Shown here one piece after another: positions 17,604-27,758 of a DNA stretch of 53,381 nucleotides (within the stretch, counting starts at the first letter, position 1; each line of letters starts with the position of its first letter). The notes beneath the pieces were generated by a model. It had not been told where the DNA came from. It was given only the letters and a program-made list of their open reading frames with translations, and did no database searches. The stretch comes from Candidatus Omnitrophota bacterium. Lineage in GTDB: Bacteria; Omnitrophota; Gorgyraeia; JABMSB01. The position numbers and the translations under genes were made by a program. Where the stretch lies: the NCBI GenBank assembly GCA_013202205.1, contig JABMSB010000053.1:65290-118670 (forward strand), written 5' to 3'.

Positions 17604-18008
17604 ATGAAGAAAGGTTTTACACTTATAGAATTGCTGATCGTTGTTATCATAGTCGGTATCTTGGCGACAGCGGCGCTTCCTCGCTACAATAAGGTTATCG
17701 AGAGGGCCCGTTCTGCCGAGGCATTGGTATTGCTCGCCGGTGTACGTACAGGCCAGCTGCTTTATTACCAGGATAAGGGTGGTACAACATTCACAGATGA
17801 TTTTGATGATATGATTGTAGAGTTGCCGGATAACACGGTTGGTGGAGATCCTGATTCAAAGTACTGGGAGTTCACCCTCTCTAATGCCGGTGTAAACGGT
17901 TATACTGCGATTGCGCAGAGAAAGACCATAGCTGGAGCAGCAGGCCAGATAACGATCGATTACAATGGTACATGGGGCGGAGATCACCCTGGAAAGCCAT
18001 CGCTCTAA
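17604..18008 (+). CDS. pilA: Type IV pilin, short leader (pilin 2)
   Basis: MKKG|FTLIELLIVVIIVGILATAALPRYNKVIERARSAEALVLL; C-term WGGDHPGKPSL parallels pilin 1 KHPGTPSN. Confidence 0.93.
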   Translation: MKKGFTLIELLIVVIIVGILATAALPRYNKVIERARSAEALVLLAGVRTGQLLYYQDKGGTTFTDDFDDMIVELPDNTVGGDPDSKYWEFTLSNAGVNGYTAIAQRKTIAGAAGQITIDYNGTWGGDHPGKPSL

Positions 18009-18034
18009 GTTAGGTCGAGTATAGTAAAGATTCC

Positions 18035-18084
18035 GAGAATAGCCCGAGCATATGATAGCATGCAGCTATGCGCGGGTTGTTCTC
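18035..18084 (+). terminator. Long hairpin 3' of pilin 2 (possible processing/attenuation structure)
   Basis: GAGAATAGCCCGAGCATA (18035-18052) pairs with TATGCGCGGGTTGTTCTC (18067-18084): 18 positions, one mismatch, two G-U pairs; no clear U tract. Confidence 0.55.
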
Positions 18085-18115
18085 TGGTTTAAGAAGGTAG
18101 CGTTACACTATTGAG

Positions 18116-18652
18116 GTGAGATTGGAGACAGCCGCAGCGACGTTACATACATCCGCGGCCCAGCCCAAAGAGAATACCCTTTTGAGGCAGGCCACTGATG
18201 ACCTCTCAAAGAGACAAGCAACGCCCATAGGAAATATGATGGTCCAGAAGGGGCTTGTGACAGAAGACGAGTTACAAGCCGTTCTTAAGAAACAGAAAGA
18301 AGTCTATCAGGATTTTTTATTAGGGGAGCTCTTCCTGCACTTAAGGTGCATACACGAAGATGATCTCTACCCATTTTTATCGGACTACTTTAATATACCC
18401 TGGCGTGGAATAGACGAAATGAACGATATGGACCCTGACCACGTAGAGCTTATCCCGGAATCGATGGCGCGCGCGCAGAATATAGCGGTTGTGGCTAAAG
18501 AAGACGGGACCATAACGCTCGCCATGTCATATCCGCAGGACGTCCTTTCGGTCGATGCCATAAGGGCCAAGACGCGCTGCAGGGTAATACGGCTGCTCAG
18601 CCCTCCACGGGCCATTAAATTCATTATAGATAAATATTACGAAAGGAGTTGA
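18116..18652 (+). CDS. Stand-alone MshEN/GspE N-terminal-like domain protein
   Basis: PIGNMMVQKGLVTEDELQAVLKKQKEVYQDFLLGELFLHLRCIHEDDLYPFLSDYFNIPW...LIPESMARAQNIAVVAKEDGTITLAMSYPQDVLSVDAI; no ATPase domain follows. Confidence 0.75.
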   Translation: MRLETAAATLHTSAAQPKENTLLRQATDDLSKRQATPIGNMMVQKGLVTEDELQAVLKKQKEVYQDFLLGELFLHLRCIHEDDLYPFLSDYFNIPWRGIDEMNDMDPDHVELIPESMARAQNIAVVAKEDGTITLAMSYPQDVLSVDAIRAKTRCRVIRLLSPPRAIKFIIDKYYERS

Positions 18653-18655
18653 TCC

Positions 18656-19738
18656 TTGAATATAGAAGAACTCCTAAGGATGATGGTTGCCAAGAATGCT
18701 TCCGACCTCCACCTTACCGTAGGCCAGCCTCCGCAGCTGCGCATAGACGGCGAATTGACGCCGATAGATTTCCCGAAGCTTAAGCCGGATATGGTAGAGG
18801 ATCTCGTGCGCGAGATGTTAAGTAGGGAGCATTTTGAGCGTTTCCAGAAGTTAAAGGAGTATGACGGTTCATTCGGTATACCGGGTTTAAGCAGGTTCAG
18901 GATCAACATCTTCAGGCAGCGCGGTTCCATAGGAGCTGCCATCAGGGCAATACCGCATGATATACCATCGATGAAGGCGCTGGGCTTGCCGGATGCGGTG
19001 AGGGAGTTTGCCGAGGAACCTGTCGGTTTAGTGCTCGTGACGGGTGCAACAGGCAGCGGCAAATCTACCACATTGGCCTCGATGATAGATTATATCAACC
19101 AGACGAGAAAGTGCCACATAGTCTCTATAGAAGACCCGATAGAGTATCTCCATAAGCACAATAAATCTACGATAAACCAGAGAGAGCTTGGCCAGGATAC
19201 GGTCTCTTTTGCCGAGGCCCTCAAACACGTCTTCAGGCAGGACCCCGACGTAGTCCTTATAGGCGAGATGCGGGACCTTGAGACGATACATATGGCCCTT
19301 ACACTTGCTGAGACAGGACACCTTGTTCTTGCGACACTCCATACGAGCGATGCGATACATACTATAAGCAGGATAATAGACGTATTCCCGTCACACCAGC
19401 AAGACCAGATAAGGATACAGCTCTCAATGGTCTTGATAGGTGTGCTTGCCCAACAGCTCCTGCCAAAAAAAGGCGGCGGCAGAAATCTGGCGCTAGAGGT
19501 GATGCGTGTTACGCCGGCCATCCAGAATCTCATAAGGGAGAACGCGATACACCAGATATATTCCGTCATACAGACGGGGAAGAAGCGGGGCATGGTGACG
19601 ATGAACCAGTCACTCTGCCAGCTTTACGAAGACGGCATTGTTTCATGGGAGGATGCGAGCAAGAAGTCACCATCGATGGATGAACTGATTTCGATCACCA
19701 AGAAGAAGCCTGAAGGGGCCGGTGCAAAGAGACGATGA
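18656..19738 (+). CDS. pilT: Twitching motility ATPase PilT
   Basis: NASDLHLTVGQPPQLRIDGEL, LVTGATGSGKSTTLASMIDYIN, HVFRQDPDVVLIGEMRDLETI, HLVLATLHTSDAIHTISRIIDVFP. Confidence 0.96.
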   Translation: MNIEELLRMMVAKNASDLHLTVGQPPQLRIDGELTPIDFPKLKPDMVEDLVREMLSREHFERFQKLKEYDGSFGIPGLSRFRINIFRQRGSIGAAIRAIPHDIPSMKALGLPDAVREFAEEPVGLVLVTGATGSGKSTTLASMIDYINQTRKCHIVSIEDPIEYLHKHNKSTINQRELGQDTVSFAEALKHVFRQDPDVVLIGEMRDLETIHMALTLAETGHLVLATLHTSDAIHTISRIIDVFPSHQQDQIRIQLSMVLIGVLAQQLLPKKGGGRNLALEVMRVTPAIQNLIRENAIHQIYSVIQTGKKRGMVTMNQSLCQLYEDGIVSWEDASKKSPSMDELISITKKKPEGAGAKRR

Positions 19739-20097
19739 AAGAAGAGAGAGAATACGTACGGCTCGATACAGCCAAGGATGTTAGATATAAGGTCCTTAGT
19801 GAAAAAGGGCACCTTGATTCAAAGTCTAAGAATATAAGCGCAGGCGGCATTCGGTTCTTTGCGAAAGAGTCACTAGAACCAAGGGGCATCCTTGATCTGG
19901 TGATTTACCTGGGCGAGGAGTACAAGCCGGTCATGGCTATGGGGGAGGTCGTCTGGTCTCGCAAGCTCGATAAGCCAATAGATTCTAAAGAGTACGAGAT
20001 AGGGGTAAAATTTACGGCTATAGATAAGAGCGACTCGACCAAGATAAACGAATTCGTCCATCGCGAGACGATAAAGAGGCGTAAAGGCAGCAGTTAG
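19735..20097 (+). CDS. PilZ domain protein
   Basis: EREYVRLDTAKDVRYKV...SKNISAGGIRFFAKE...YEIGVKFTAI: PilZ-like RxxxR-type and (D/N)xSxxG motifs; overlaps pilT stop. Confidence 0.8.
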   Translation: MKEEREYVRLDTAKDVRYKVLSEKGHLDSKSKNISAGGIRFFAKESLEPRGILDLVIYLGEEYKPVMAMGEVVWSRKLDKPIDSKEYEIGVKFTAIDKSDSTKINEFVHRETIKRRKGSS

Positions 20098-20157
20098 AAG
20101 TTTCTGGTTAGTCGTTGGCTAAAAAAGAAACATTTTAAAGGTCGTTAGTCTTAGAGA

Positions 20158-20189
20158 GAGCCACATTTTCGGTGTGGCTCATTTTATTT
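20158..20189 (+). terminator. Rho-independent terminator of the pil locus
   Basis: GAGCCACA-TTTTCGG-TGTGGCTC (8-bp perfect stem) followed by ATTTTATTT. Confidence 0.85.
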
Positions 20190-20215
20190 GACATTATATT
20201 AAATTATGCTATAAT
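20188..20215 (+). promoter_or_regulatory. Consensus sigma70 promoter TTGACA-N16-TATAAT with extended -10 (TGC)
   Basis: TTGACA 20188-20193, TATAAT 20210-20215, upstream of ilvD. Confidence 0.85.
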
Positions 20216-20262
20216 TACCACCTATAGTATATATATCATATAAATAACAAAAGGGGAATATT

Positions 20263-21966
20263 ATGCGAAGCGACAAGATAAAGAGGGGTGTTGAGCGCGC
20301 CCCGCACAGGTCACTCCTATATGCGACAGGTTTATCCAAGAGCCAGATGGCCAAGCCCTTCATAGCCGTTGCAACCAGTACGACCGATATAATACCGGGC
20401 CATGCCGGCATGAGGCGTCTGGAGCGGTTTATCGAGAGGGGCATATGCGCCGGAGGCGGGGTGCCATTCTTCTTTGGCGTTCCCGGCATATGCGATGGGA
20501 TAGCCATGGGCCATCCCGGTATGAGATATTCTCTGCCTTCCCGTGAGCTCATAGCAGATATGGTTGAGACGATAGTCGGCGCACACTCCTTCGATGGCCT
20601 GATCTGTCTGACCAATTGTGACAAGATAACGCCGGGCATGATGATGGCGATTGCGCGATGCAACATACCATCGATCGTCGTTACGGCAGGTCCGATGCTT
20701 TCCGGAAGATATAAGGGTGAAAAACTCTCGCTTGTGCGTAATACGTTTGAGGCGATGGGTCGTTTCAAAAAAGGTGATATAGACCAGGCCGAACTCGCTG
20801 AATATGAGATCCGTTCATGCCCGGGCTGTGGATCCTGCCAGGGCCTCTATACAGCCAATACCATGAGTTGTCTCGTTGAGACTATGGGTATGAGTCTGCC
20901 CGGTTGCGCTACGGCGCTCGCTGTCTCTGCCCAAAAGGAGAGGATTACATATGATAGCGGTGAGAGGATAGTTGCATTGGCAAGGCAGAATGTCCTGCCG
21001 CACACCATCATGACCAGGGAATCGATTGAGAATGCGATATGCATGGATATGGCGCTTGGCGGCTCGACCAATACAGTTCTCCATCTTACGGCTATAGCAA
21101 ATGAGCTGGGTATTAAGCTGGATCTCGATACATTTGATAAGATAAGCAGGGAGACCCCCAACCTGACCAGTCTGCGTCCGGCCGGGGAACATTGCATGGA
21201 AGACCTCGATGAGGCCGGCGGCATACCCGCAATGCTTAAAGTCCTTCAGCCAAAGATTAAGGATACCCCCACTGTTTGCGGGAAGAGGGTGGTTCAGATA
21301 GGCCGCGAAGCCGATACTTACGGCGACGTTATAAAGCCGCTTAATAAGCCGCACTATCCCGAAGGCGGTATAGCCGTCCTATGGGGCAACCTTGCGCCGG
21401 ATGGGGCAGTTGTCAAACAGACGGCAGTCAATGAGAAGATGCGCAAATTCGCCGGCAAGGCGATTGTCTTCGATTCCGAAGAGAAGGCAATGAAGTCGAT
21501 AATGGCAGGCGATATCAAGAAAGGGAGCGTCATCGTCATACGCTATGAGGGGCCGAAGGGCGGACCGGGTATGCGCGAGATGTTATCACCCACTGCCAGT
21601 ATCGTCGGCATGGGCCTTGAGAACGAGGTTGCCCTGATAACGGATGGTAGATTTTCAGGTGGGACAAAAGGCCCTTGTATTGGCCACATATCTCCTGAGG
21701 CGGCCGAAGGCGGGACATTGGCCATTGTCCGCAATGGCGATACTATTACGATAGATATTGACAAGAGGAAGCTTGAGCTCCAATTGACTAAAGAAGAGAT
21801 CTCAAAGCGCATGGCAAAGTGGGAACCGCCTAAGCCAAAGGTCACAAAGGGGTATCTCGCCCGATATATGACTATGGTTACCTCTGCAAGCGAAGGGGCA
21901 GTCTTTAAGAAGGCTGAGGGGGCCTCAAAGAAGACATCCAAGGAAAAAGAGAAGACATTATTCTAA
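20263..21966 (+). CDS. ilvD: Dihydroxy-acid dehydratase
   Basis: [95 protein letters not shown]. Confidence 0.96.
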   Translation: MRSDKIKRGVERAPHRSLLYATGLSKSQMAKPFIAVATSTTDIIPGHAGMRRLERFIERGICAGGGVPFFFGVPGICDGIAMGHPGMRYSLPSRELIADMVETIVGAHSFDGLICLTNCDKITPGMMMAIARCNIPSIVVTAGPMLSGRYKGEKLSLVRNTFEAMGRFKKGDIDQAELAEYEIRSCPGCGSCQGLYTANTMSCLVETMGMSLPGCATALAVSAQKERITYDSGERIVALARQNVLPHTIMTRESIENAICMDMALGGSTNTVLHLTAIANELGIKLDLDTFDKISRETPNLTSLRPAGEHCMEDLDEAGGIPAMLKVLQPKIKDTPTVCGKRVVQIGREADTYGDVIKPLNKPHYPEGGIAVLWGNLAPDGAVVKQTAVNEKMRKFAGKAIVFDSEEKAMKSIMAGDIKKGSVIVIRYEGPKGGPGMREMLSPTASIVGMGLENEVALITDGRFSGGTKGPCIGHISPEAAEGGTLAIVRNGDTITIDIDKRKLELQLTKEEISKRMAKWEPPKPKVTKGYLARYMTMVTSASEGAVFKKAEGASKKTSKEKEKTLF

Positions 21967-22000
21967 GGTGACGATCTTAAAAAGGGTAAGGTGATTAAAG

Positions 22001-23674
22001 ATGAAGATGACCGGTGCTAAGATTTTAATCGAATCATTACGCAAAGAGAAGGTAGAGGTGATGTTCGGATATCCGGGTGGCGTGCTCTTGCCGCTATTTG
22101 ATGTCTTGTACGATTCGCCTATCAAGTTTATACTTACGCGGCACGAGCAGGGTGCGGCGCACGCAGCCGATGGATATGCGCGCGCAACCGGTAAGGTCGG
22201 AGTCTGTATAGCCACATCCGGCCCCGGCGCTACTAACCTCGTTACAGGTATAGCTACCGCCTATATGGATTCAGTCCCTATGGTGGCCATAACAGGCCAG
22301 GTCAAGACGCATTTAATAGGCAATGATGCCTTCCAGGAGGCTGATGTCACCGGGATAACACGCCCGATCACAAAACATAATTATCTTGTCAAGGATGTCA
22401 AGGACCTGGCAAAAATAATCAAGGAAGCGTTTCACATAGCCGCGACAGGACGGCCCGGGCCGGTCTTGATAGACCTCCCCGTCGATGTCCAGATGCAGGA
22501 GACGAAGTACCAATATCCTAAAGAGGTGTCTATACGTAGTTACAAGCCTACCTATAGGGGCCATCCGGGGCAGATCAAGCGAGCCGCTAAGCTTATAGAG
22601 ACGAGCAAGCGCCCTGTCCTGTATACCGGAGGTGGTATAATAATATCCGGCGCCCATAAGGAGCTTAAAATCCTGGCCGAGAAGTGCAAGATACCCGTTA
22701 CTACGACGCTGCTGGGCTTGGGCGGCTTCCCTGAGACAAATAAGTTATCACTGGGCATGCTTGGCATGCACGGGACCGTCTATGCCAATCACTCTATTAT
22801 GGAATCGGACCTGATAATAGCAGTGGGTGCCAGGTTTGACGATAGGGTGACGGGCAGGATAGATGCCTTTGCGCCGGAAGCCAAGGTTATACATATTGAC
22901 ATAGACCCTACAAGTCTTTCAAAGAATATAAGGGTCGATATACCCATAGTCGGTGATGCAAGGATGATTCTAAGTGAACTTGTGCAACGCATCAGAAAGG
23001 CGCCTGAAACCGCAGCGTGGCTTAAGCGCATTGGTGAATGGAAGAAGAGATCACCACTATTTTACAAAAGAGATAATAAGTTGAGGCCGCAATATGTGGT
23101 GGAGATGATCCATGAGGTCACGAAGGGCAAAGCGATAATAGCTACAGAGGTGGGCCAAAACCAGATGTGGGCAGCACAACATTATATTTATACAACGCCC
23201 CGTACATTTATCTCAAGCGGTGGCCTGGGTACCATGGGGTATGGTTTTCCCGCGGCCATAGGTGTGCAATTAGGCAAGCCTAAGGCAATAGTCTTTGATG
23301 TCGCCGGTGATGGTAGTATTCAGATGAATATACAGGAACTGACTACAGCGGTTGTCAATAAACTACCGGTAAAGATAGCCATATTGAATAATGGTTATCT
23401 TGGCATGGTCAGGCAGTGGCAGGAGCTCTTCTACAAGAAGAGATATGCCCATACCACGCTTGAAGGAAATCCCGATTTTGTTAAGGTGGCAGAGGCATAT
23501 GGCGCAGTCGGCATCAGGGTCAAAAAGAAAGCCGATGTGAAGTCTGCCCTCAAGAAGGCCCTTAAGATAAAAGGCCCGGTCGTGCTCGACTTTATAGTTG
23601 AAGGTGAGGAGAATGTCTTTCCGATGGTCCCGGCCGGTGAGGCAATAAACCGGATGATAGGCGGGATGGCGTAG
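22001..23674 (+). CDS. ilvB: Acetolactate synthase large subunit
   Basis: [18 protein letters not shown]...[47 protein letters not shown]...[14 protein letters not shown]. Confidence 0.96.
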   Translation: MKMTGAKILIESLRKEKVEVMFGYPGGVLLPLFDVLYDSPIKFILTRHEQGAAHAADGYARATGKVGVCIATSGPGATNLVTGIATAYMDSVPMVAITGQVKTHLIGNDAFQEADVTGITRPITKHNYLVKDVKDLAKIIKEAFHIAATGRPGPVLIDLPVDVQMQETKYQYPKEVSIRSYKPTYRGHPGQIKRAAKLIETSKRPVLYTGGGIIISGAHKELKILAEKCKIPVTTTLLGLGGFPETNKLSLGMLGMHGTVYANHSIMESDLIIAVGARFDDRVTGRIDAFAPEAKVIHIDIDPTSLSKNIRVDIPIVGDARMILSELVQRIRKAPETAAWLKRIGEWKKRSPLFYKRDNKLRPQYVVEMIHEVTKGKAIIATEVGQNQMWAAQHYIYTTPRTFISSGGLGTMGYGFPAAIGVQLGKPKAIVFDVAGDGSIQMNIQELTTAVVNKLPVKIAILNNGYLGMVRQWQELFYKKRYAHTTLEGNPDFVKVAEAYGAVGIRVKKKADVKSALKKALKIKGPVVLDFIVEGEENVFPMVPAGEAINRMIGGMA

Positions 23675-23746
23675 AGGCAGTGAATAGTTGATAGTGAAAG
23701 AAAAAGTAAAAGCAAAAAGTAAAAATAAAAACAAGGGCGGAAGATT

Positions 23747-24232
23747 ATGAAATATACATTATCTGTATTGGTTGAGAATAAGTCCGGCGTCTTAGCGCAC
23801 GTGGCAGGGTTATTTTCTGCCAGGGGATTCAATATAGATTCTCTGGCGGTGGGCGAGACAGAAGACCCGTCCATATCGCGTATGACGATAGTGGGTGAGG
23901 GCGATGAGCGTACGATGGACCAGGTAAAGAAGCAGCTCAACAAACTCATAGATGTGATAAAGATCTATGATCTGTCAAGAATACAGTTTATTGACAGGGA
24001 GCTTATGCTCATCAGGGTTGTCATTACGCCCAAAGACCGCGAAAGGGTAATAGATATAGTCGATTCGGTCAGGGGGGCATCTGTAGCTGATGTGGGAGAC
24101 CAGACGCTCACGGTTGAGGCGACAGGTGACCAGACGATGGTACATGCGCTTATAGAACTCCTTCGCCCGTTTGGGATAAAGGAGATTGTGCGCACAGGCA
24201 AGATAGCTATGGCTATAAATAATAAAAAATAG
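23747..24232 (+). CDS. ilvN: Acetolactate synthase small subunit
   Basis: YTLSVLVENKSGVLAHVAGLFSARGFNIDSLAVGETEDPSISRMTIV (ACT domain). Confidence 0.95.
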   Translation: MKYTLSVLVENKSGVLAHVAGLFSARGFNIDSLAVGETEDPSISRMTIVGEGDERTMDQVKKQLNKLIDVIKIYDLSRIQFIDRELMLIRVVITPKDRERVIDIVDSVRGASVADVGDQTLTVEATGDQTMVHALIELLRPFGIKEIVRTGKIAMAINNKK

Positions 24233-24269
24233 AATGCGCTTTAGTGCGTTTAAAAAGAGGAGATAGGTA

Positions 24270-25262
24270 ATGGCTAAGATGTACTATGACAAAGATGCGG
24301 ATTTGGGTATTCTAAAAGGAAAAAAGATAGCCATAATCGGGTATGGCATACAGGGCAGGGCGCAGGCGCTCAATTTGCGTGACAGCGGTTTGGATGTCTT
24401 AGTCAGTGAACTTCCCGGTACGCCAAATTACGAACAGGCCGTAAAGGATAAGTTCAAACCGGTCTCAGCAGAAGAGGCGGCAAAAGAGGCTGATATTATA
24501 CAGATACTGACGCAGGACCACGTCCAGGCCCAGGTGTATGACAAATTTATAGCGCCGAACCTGTCGAAAGGGAACGCATTGGTATTCTCACACGGGTTTA
24601 ATATACATTTTAAGCAGATAGTGCCGCCGGACGATATCGATGTCTTCATGGTCGCGCCAAAAGGGCCGGGGAGCCTTGTTCGGAAGATGTACGAAGAGGG
24701 CAAGGGTGTGCCGTGCCTTTTGGCCATATTTCAAGAGTGCACAGGAGATGCGGCCAAGATAGGCCTTGCCTATGCCAAGGGTATCGGCGGGACAAGGGCA
24801 GGCGTTATCGAGACGACCTTTAAGGAAGAGACAGAGACAGACCTCTTTGGCGAGCAGACCGTCCTCTGCGGCGGAGTCAGCGAGCTGATAAAGGCGGGAT
24901 TTGAGACGCTGGTCGACGCAGGTTATCAGCCTGAGATCGCATACTTTGAATGTCTGCACGAATTGAAGTTGATTACGGACATGATCTATCAGGTTGGGAT
25001 ACAGGGGATGCGCAAGCGAGTCTCTGATACGGCAGAATACGGTGATGTGACAAGAGGCGGTCGCATAGTCACTGCCGAGACGCGCAAGGAGATGAAGAAG
25101 ATCTTAGGTGAGATACAATCAGGTGAGTTTGCGCGTGAATGGATAGAGGAGAATAAGGCAGGACGCCCGAAATTTAAGGTCTTGCGGCAAAAAGACGATA
25201 ACCATAAAGTAGAGATAATCGGCAAGAAACTGAGAGAGATGATGCCATGGATGAAGAAATAA
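24270..25262 (+). CDS. ilvC: Ketol-acid reductoisomerase
   Basis: [40 protein letters not shown]...[24 protein letters not shown]. Confidence 0.96.
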   Translation: MAKMYYDKDADLGILKGKKIAIIGYGIQGRAQALNLRDSGLDVLVSELPGTPNYEQAVKDKFKPVSAEEAAKEADIIQILTQDHVQAQVYDKFIAPNLSKGNALVFSHGFNIHFKQIVPPDDIDVFMVAPKGPGSLVRKMYEEGKGVPCLLAIFQECTGDAAKIGLAYAKGIGGTRAGVIETTFKEETETDLFGEQTVLCGGVSELIKAGFETLVDAGYQPEIAYFECLHELKLITDMIYQVGIQGMRKRVSDTAEYGDVTRGGRIVTAETRKEMKKILGEIQSGEFAREWIEENKAGRPKFKVLRQKDDNHKVEIIGKKLREMMPWMKK

Positions 25263-26770
25263 AGAAAGAAAAAATAATTATATTCGATACGACCTTGAGG
25301 GACGGGGAACAGTCTCCCGGCGCATCCTTAACGCAGAAGGCCAAGATCGAGATAGCCCATCAATTGAAGGCGCTGGGCGTAGATATAATAGAGGCCGGTT
25401 TCCCCGTATCTTCCAGGGGCGACTTTGAGGCGGTTAAGATGGTAGCCAAAGAGGTAAAGGGCCCTGTAATCTGTGGATTGGCGCGCTCACTAAAGAAGGA
25501 TATAGACGCTGCCAATCAGGCGCTCTCGCCGGCAAAGAGAAGACGTATACACGTATTTCTGGCTACGTCCAAGATACATATGAAATATAAATTGAAGAAG
25601 GCCGAGGAGGAGATACTGAGGCAGGCCGTATGGGCAGTAAAATACGCCAAGAAGAAATGCCCGGATGTCGAATTCTCACCTGAGGATGCAACGCGTACCG
25701 ATCCTCTGTTTTTGTATAGAGTGATAGAAGCGGTTATAGAGGCAGGGGCTACCACCGTCAATATACCCGATACGGTAGGTTATGCCATGCCGGAGGAATT
25801 CGAACGCCTAATCTCAGGCATTGTAAGGTCTGTGCCGAATATAGATAAGACAATACTGAGCGTACATTGCCATAATGATCTTGGCCTGGCAGTCGCTAAT
25901 TCGATAGCGGCTATAGTGAAAGGCGCAAGGCAAGTGGAGTGTACGGTCAACGGCATTGGTGAGCGCGCGGGAAATGCCTCCATGGAGGAGATAGTCATGG
26001 CGCTTGCGACGAGGGCGGACCTCTTCAATATAGAGACATCTGTTCGGACGAAGGAAATCATGAAAGCGAGCAGGCTCGTCTCCACATTGACAGGCATACC
26101 TGTGCAGCCAAACAAGGCGATCGTCGGAGGGAATGCCTTCAGCCATGAAGCCGGTATCCATCAAGACGGTATCCTGAAGAAACGTACAACTTATGAGATC
26201 ATGAAGCCGAGCGACGTCGGAGTCGGTGAGTCTCACCTTGTTTTGGGTAAACACTCAGGAAGGCATGCTTTTAAGGATCGGCTGAAGAAGCTAGGGTTTC
26301 ATCTTAAGGAGAAGGAGATCGATTCTGCCTTTGAGGAGTTCAAAGCCCTAGCTGACAAGAAGAAGGAGATCTTCGATGAGGATCTCGAGACTATTGTGGA
26401 AGGCCAGATAGCCGGCCTTAGGAAGAGATGTTTTAAGCTGGAAGAGGTCTATGTCGAGAGCGGCAATAAAGTAGTGCCAAAGGCGACGATAAAGCTGAAG
26501 ATCAAAGGAAAGATCATCACGCGATCCTCGACCGGAGACGGCCCTGTCGATGCCTGCTACAAGGCGATAGATAAGATGGTCCGTTTGCGCGGCAAACTTC
26601 TCGACTACCAGCTGCGTGCTGTGACGCGCGGTAAGGACGCGCTCGGTGAGGTATCTGTGAAGATGAAGGCCAAGGGTAAGATAGTAACAGGCCGGGGTGC
26701 TTCAACCGATATAATAGAGGCGAGCGCCTTAGCTTACATCAACGCACTCAACAGGCTGGCTGCTAAGTAA
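25247..26770 (+). CDS. leuA: 2-isopropylmalate synthase
   Basis: [30 protein letters not shown]...[18 protein letters not shown]...[17 protein letters not shown]-terminal LeuA regulatory domain. Confidence 0.96.
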   Translation: MDEEIKKEKIIIFDTTLRDGEQSPGASLTQKAKIEIAHQLKALGVDIIEAGFPVSSRGDFEAVKMVAKEVKGPVICGLARSLKKDIDAANQALSPAKRRRIHVFLATSKIHMKYKLKKAEEEILRQAVWAVKYAKKKCPDVEFSPEDATRTDPLFLYRVIEAVIEAGATTVNIPDTVGYAMPEEFERLISGIVRSVPNIDKTILSVHCHNDLGLAVANSIAAIVKGARQVECTVNGIGERAGNASMEEIVMALATRADLFNIETSVRTKEIMKASRLVSTLTGIPVQPNKAIVGGNAFSHEAGIHQDGILKKRTTYEIMKPSDVGVGESHLVLGKHSGRHAFKDRLKKLGFHLKEKEIDSAFEEFKALADKKKEIFDEDLETIVEGQIAGLRKRCFKLEEVYVESGNKVVPKATIKLKIKGKIITRSSTGDGPVDACYKAIDKMVRLRGKLLDYQLRAVTRGKDALGEVSVKMKAKGKIVTGRGASTDIIEASALAYINALNRLAAK

Positions 26771-26817
26771 TACAGTAACATATTGTTTGCAAAGAGGTTA
26801 GGATAAAGCCGAAGGTA

Positions 26818-26838
26818 AGGTCGGGGTGATCCCGACCT
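26818..26838 (+). other. Perfect 8-bp hairpin AGGTCGGG-GTGAT-CCCGACCT in the leuA-aroE gap (no U tract)
   Basis: Direct reading of intergenic sequence. Confidence 0.7.
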
Positions 26839-26854
26839 CGTCTCATAATACCTA

Positions 26855-27757
26855 GTGAAAGAGGGTAAATTGAAGAAAAGGTCTTCCGGATTTAAATTAT
26901 TTGGGTTAATAGGATATCCGGTCAAACATACATTTTCACCGGTGATGCAGAACGCTGCTTTTTGTGCTAAGGGCATAGACGGAATCTATCTGCCCATGGA
27001 AATTAAGCCGCAGGCGCTTACGAAGACGTTAAAGGAGTTTGTTGCCAAGTATATGGCAGGAGCCAATGTAACGATCCCTCATAAGGTTAGGGCTAAGGAA
27101 TATATCGCGCGGGTAGGCTCGCTTAGTATCGCGGCTAAGCGCATAGGCGCGGTCAACACCATAACTATAAAGAATGGAAGAATATTGGGCGACAATACAG
27201 ACGGCTTGGGTTTCTTAAAGTCCTTGAAAGAGGATCTATCTTTCGATCCCCGCAATAAGAGGATTGTCGTATTGGGTTCGGGTGGCGCAGCGCGCGCAAT
27301 AGTGATGAGCTTAGGCAAGAGACCTAAAAGGGTCACCATCTGTGATATATATCGTGCGCCGTTAAACAGGCTTAAAAAAGATTATATCAAACATTTCGGG
27401 TCCTCTCGCATAGAGGGTATTCATAATAGCAGCAAGAAGGGGAGATCCGAGCTTTGTGAAAGGATCATAGAGGCAGATCTGCTCGTCAATGCCACATCTG
27501 TGGGCATGAAACGGTCAGATCCCCTGATAGTAGATCCACGTTCTTTGCATAAGGATTTACGCGTCTACGATTGCATATACAATCCAGCGCGGACGAAGCT
27601 CTTAAAATGCGCTAGAGCAAAAGGTTTAAAGGCGACGAATGGTTCAGGGATGCTCTTATATCAGGGTGCGGCATCTTTTGGGATATGGACGGGAGTTCGC
27701 CCGCCGGTCAAAGTAATGCGCAAGGCTTTGACGCGAGAGATGAGGAGAAGGGCTTGA
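26855..27757 (+). CDS. aroE: Shikimate dehydrogenase
   Basis: FGLIGYPVKHTFSPVMQNAAF...GANVTIPHKVRA...IGAVNTITIKNGRILGDNTDGLGFLKSL. Confidence 0.94.
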   Translation: MKEGKLKKRSSGFKLFGLIGYPVKHTFSPVMQNAAFCAKGIDGIYLPMEIKPQALTKTLKEFVAKYMAGANVTIPHKVRAKEYIARVGSLSIAAKRIGAVNTITIKNGRILGDNTDGLGFLKSLKEDLSFDPRNKRIVVLGSGGAARAIVMSLGKRPKRVTICDIYRAPLNRLKKDYIKHFGSSRIEGIHNSSKKGRSELCERIIEADLLVNATSVGMKRSDPLIVDPRSLHKDLRVYDCIYNPARTKLLKCARAKGLKATNGSGMLLYQGAASFGIWTGVRPPVKVMRKALTREMRRRA

Positions 27758-27758
27758 T

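Noticed and set aside
16758-18008. Idea that the pilins are conductive aromatic e-pilins
   Set aside because: Both contain aromatics, but sequence alone gives no sound support and neither is the truncated Geobacter-type form.
23675-23746. A-rich low-complexity gap between ilvB and ilvN (repeated AAAAGTAAAA)
   Set aside because: Short simple-sequence spacer with no pairing or motif structure worth a claim.
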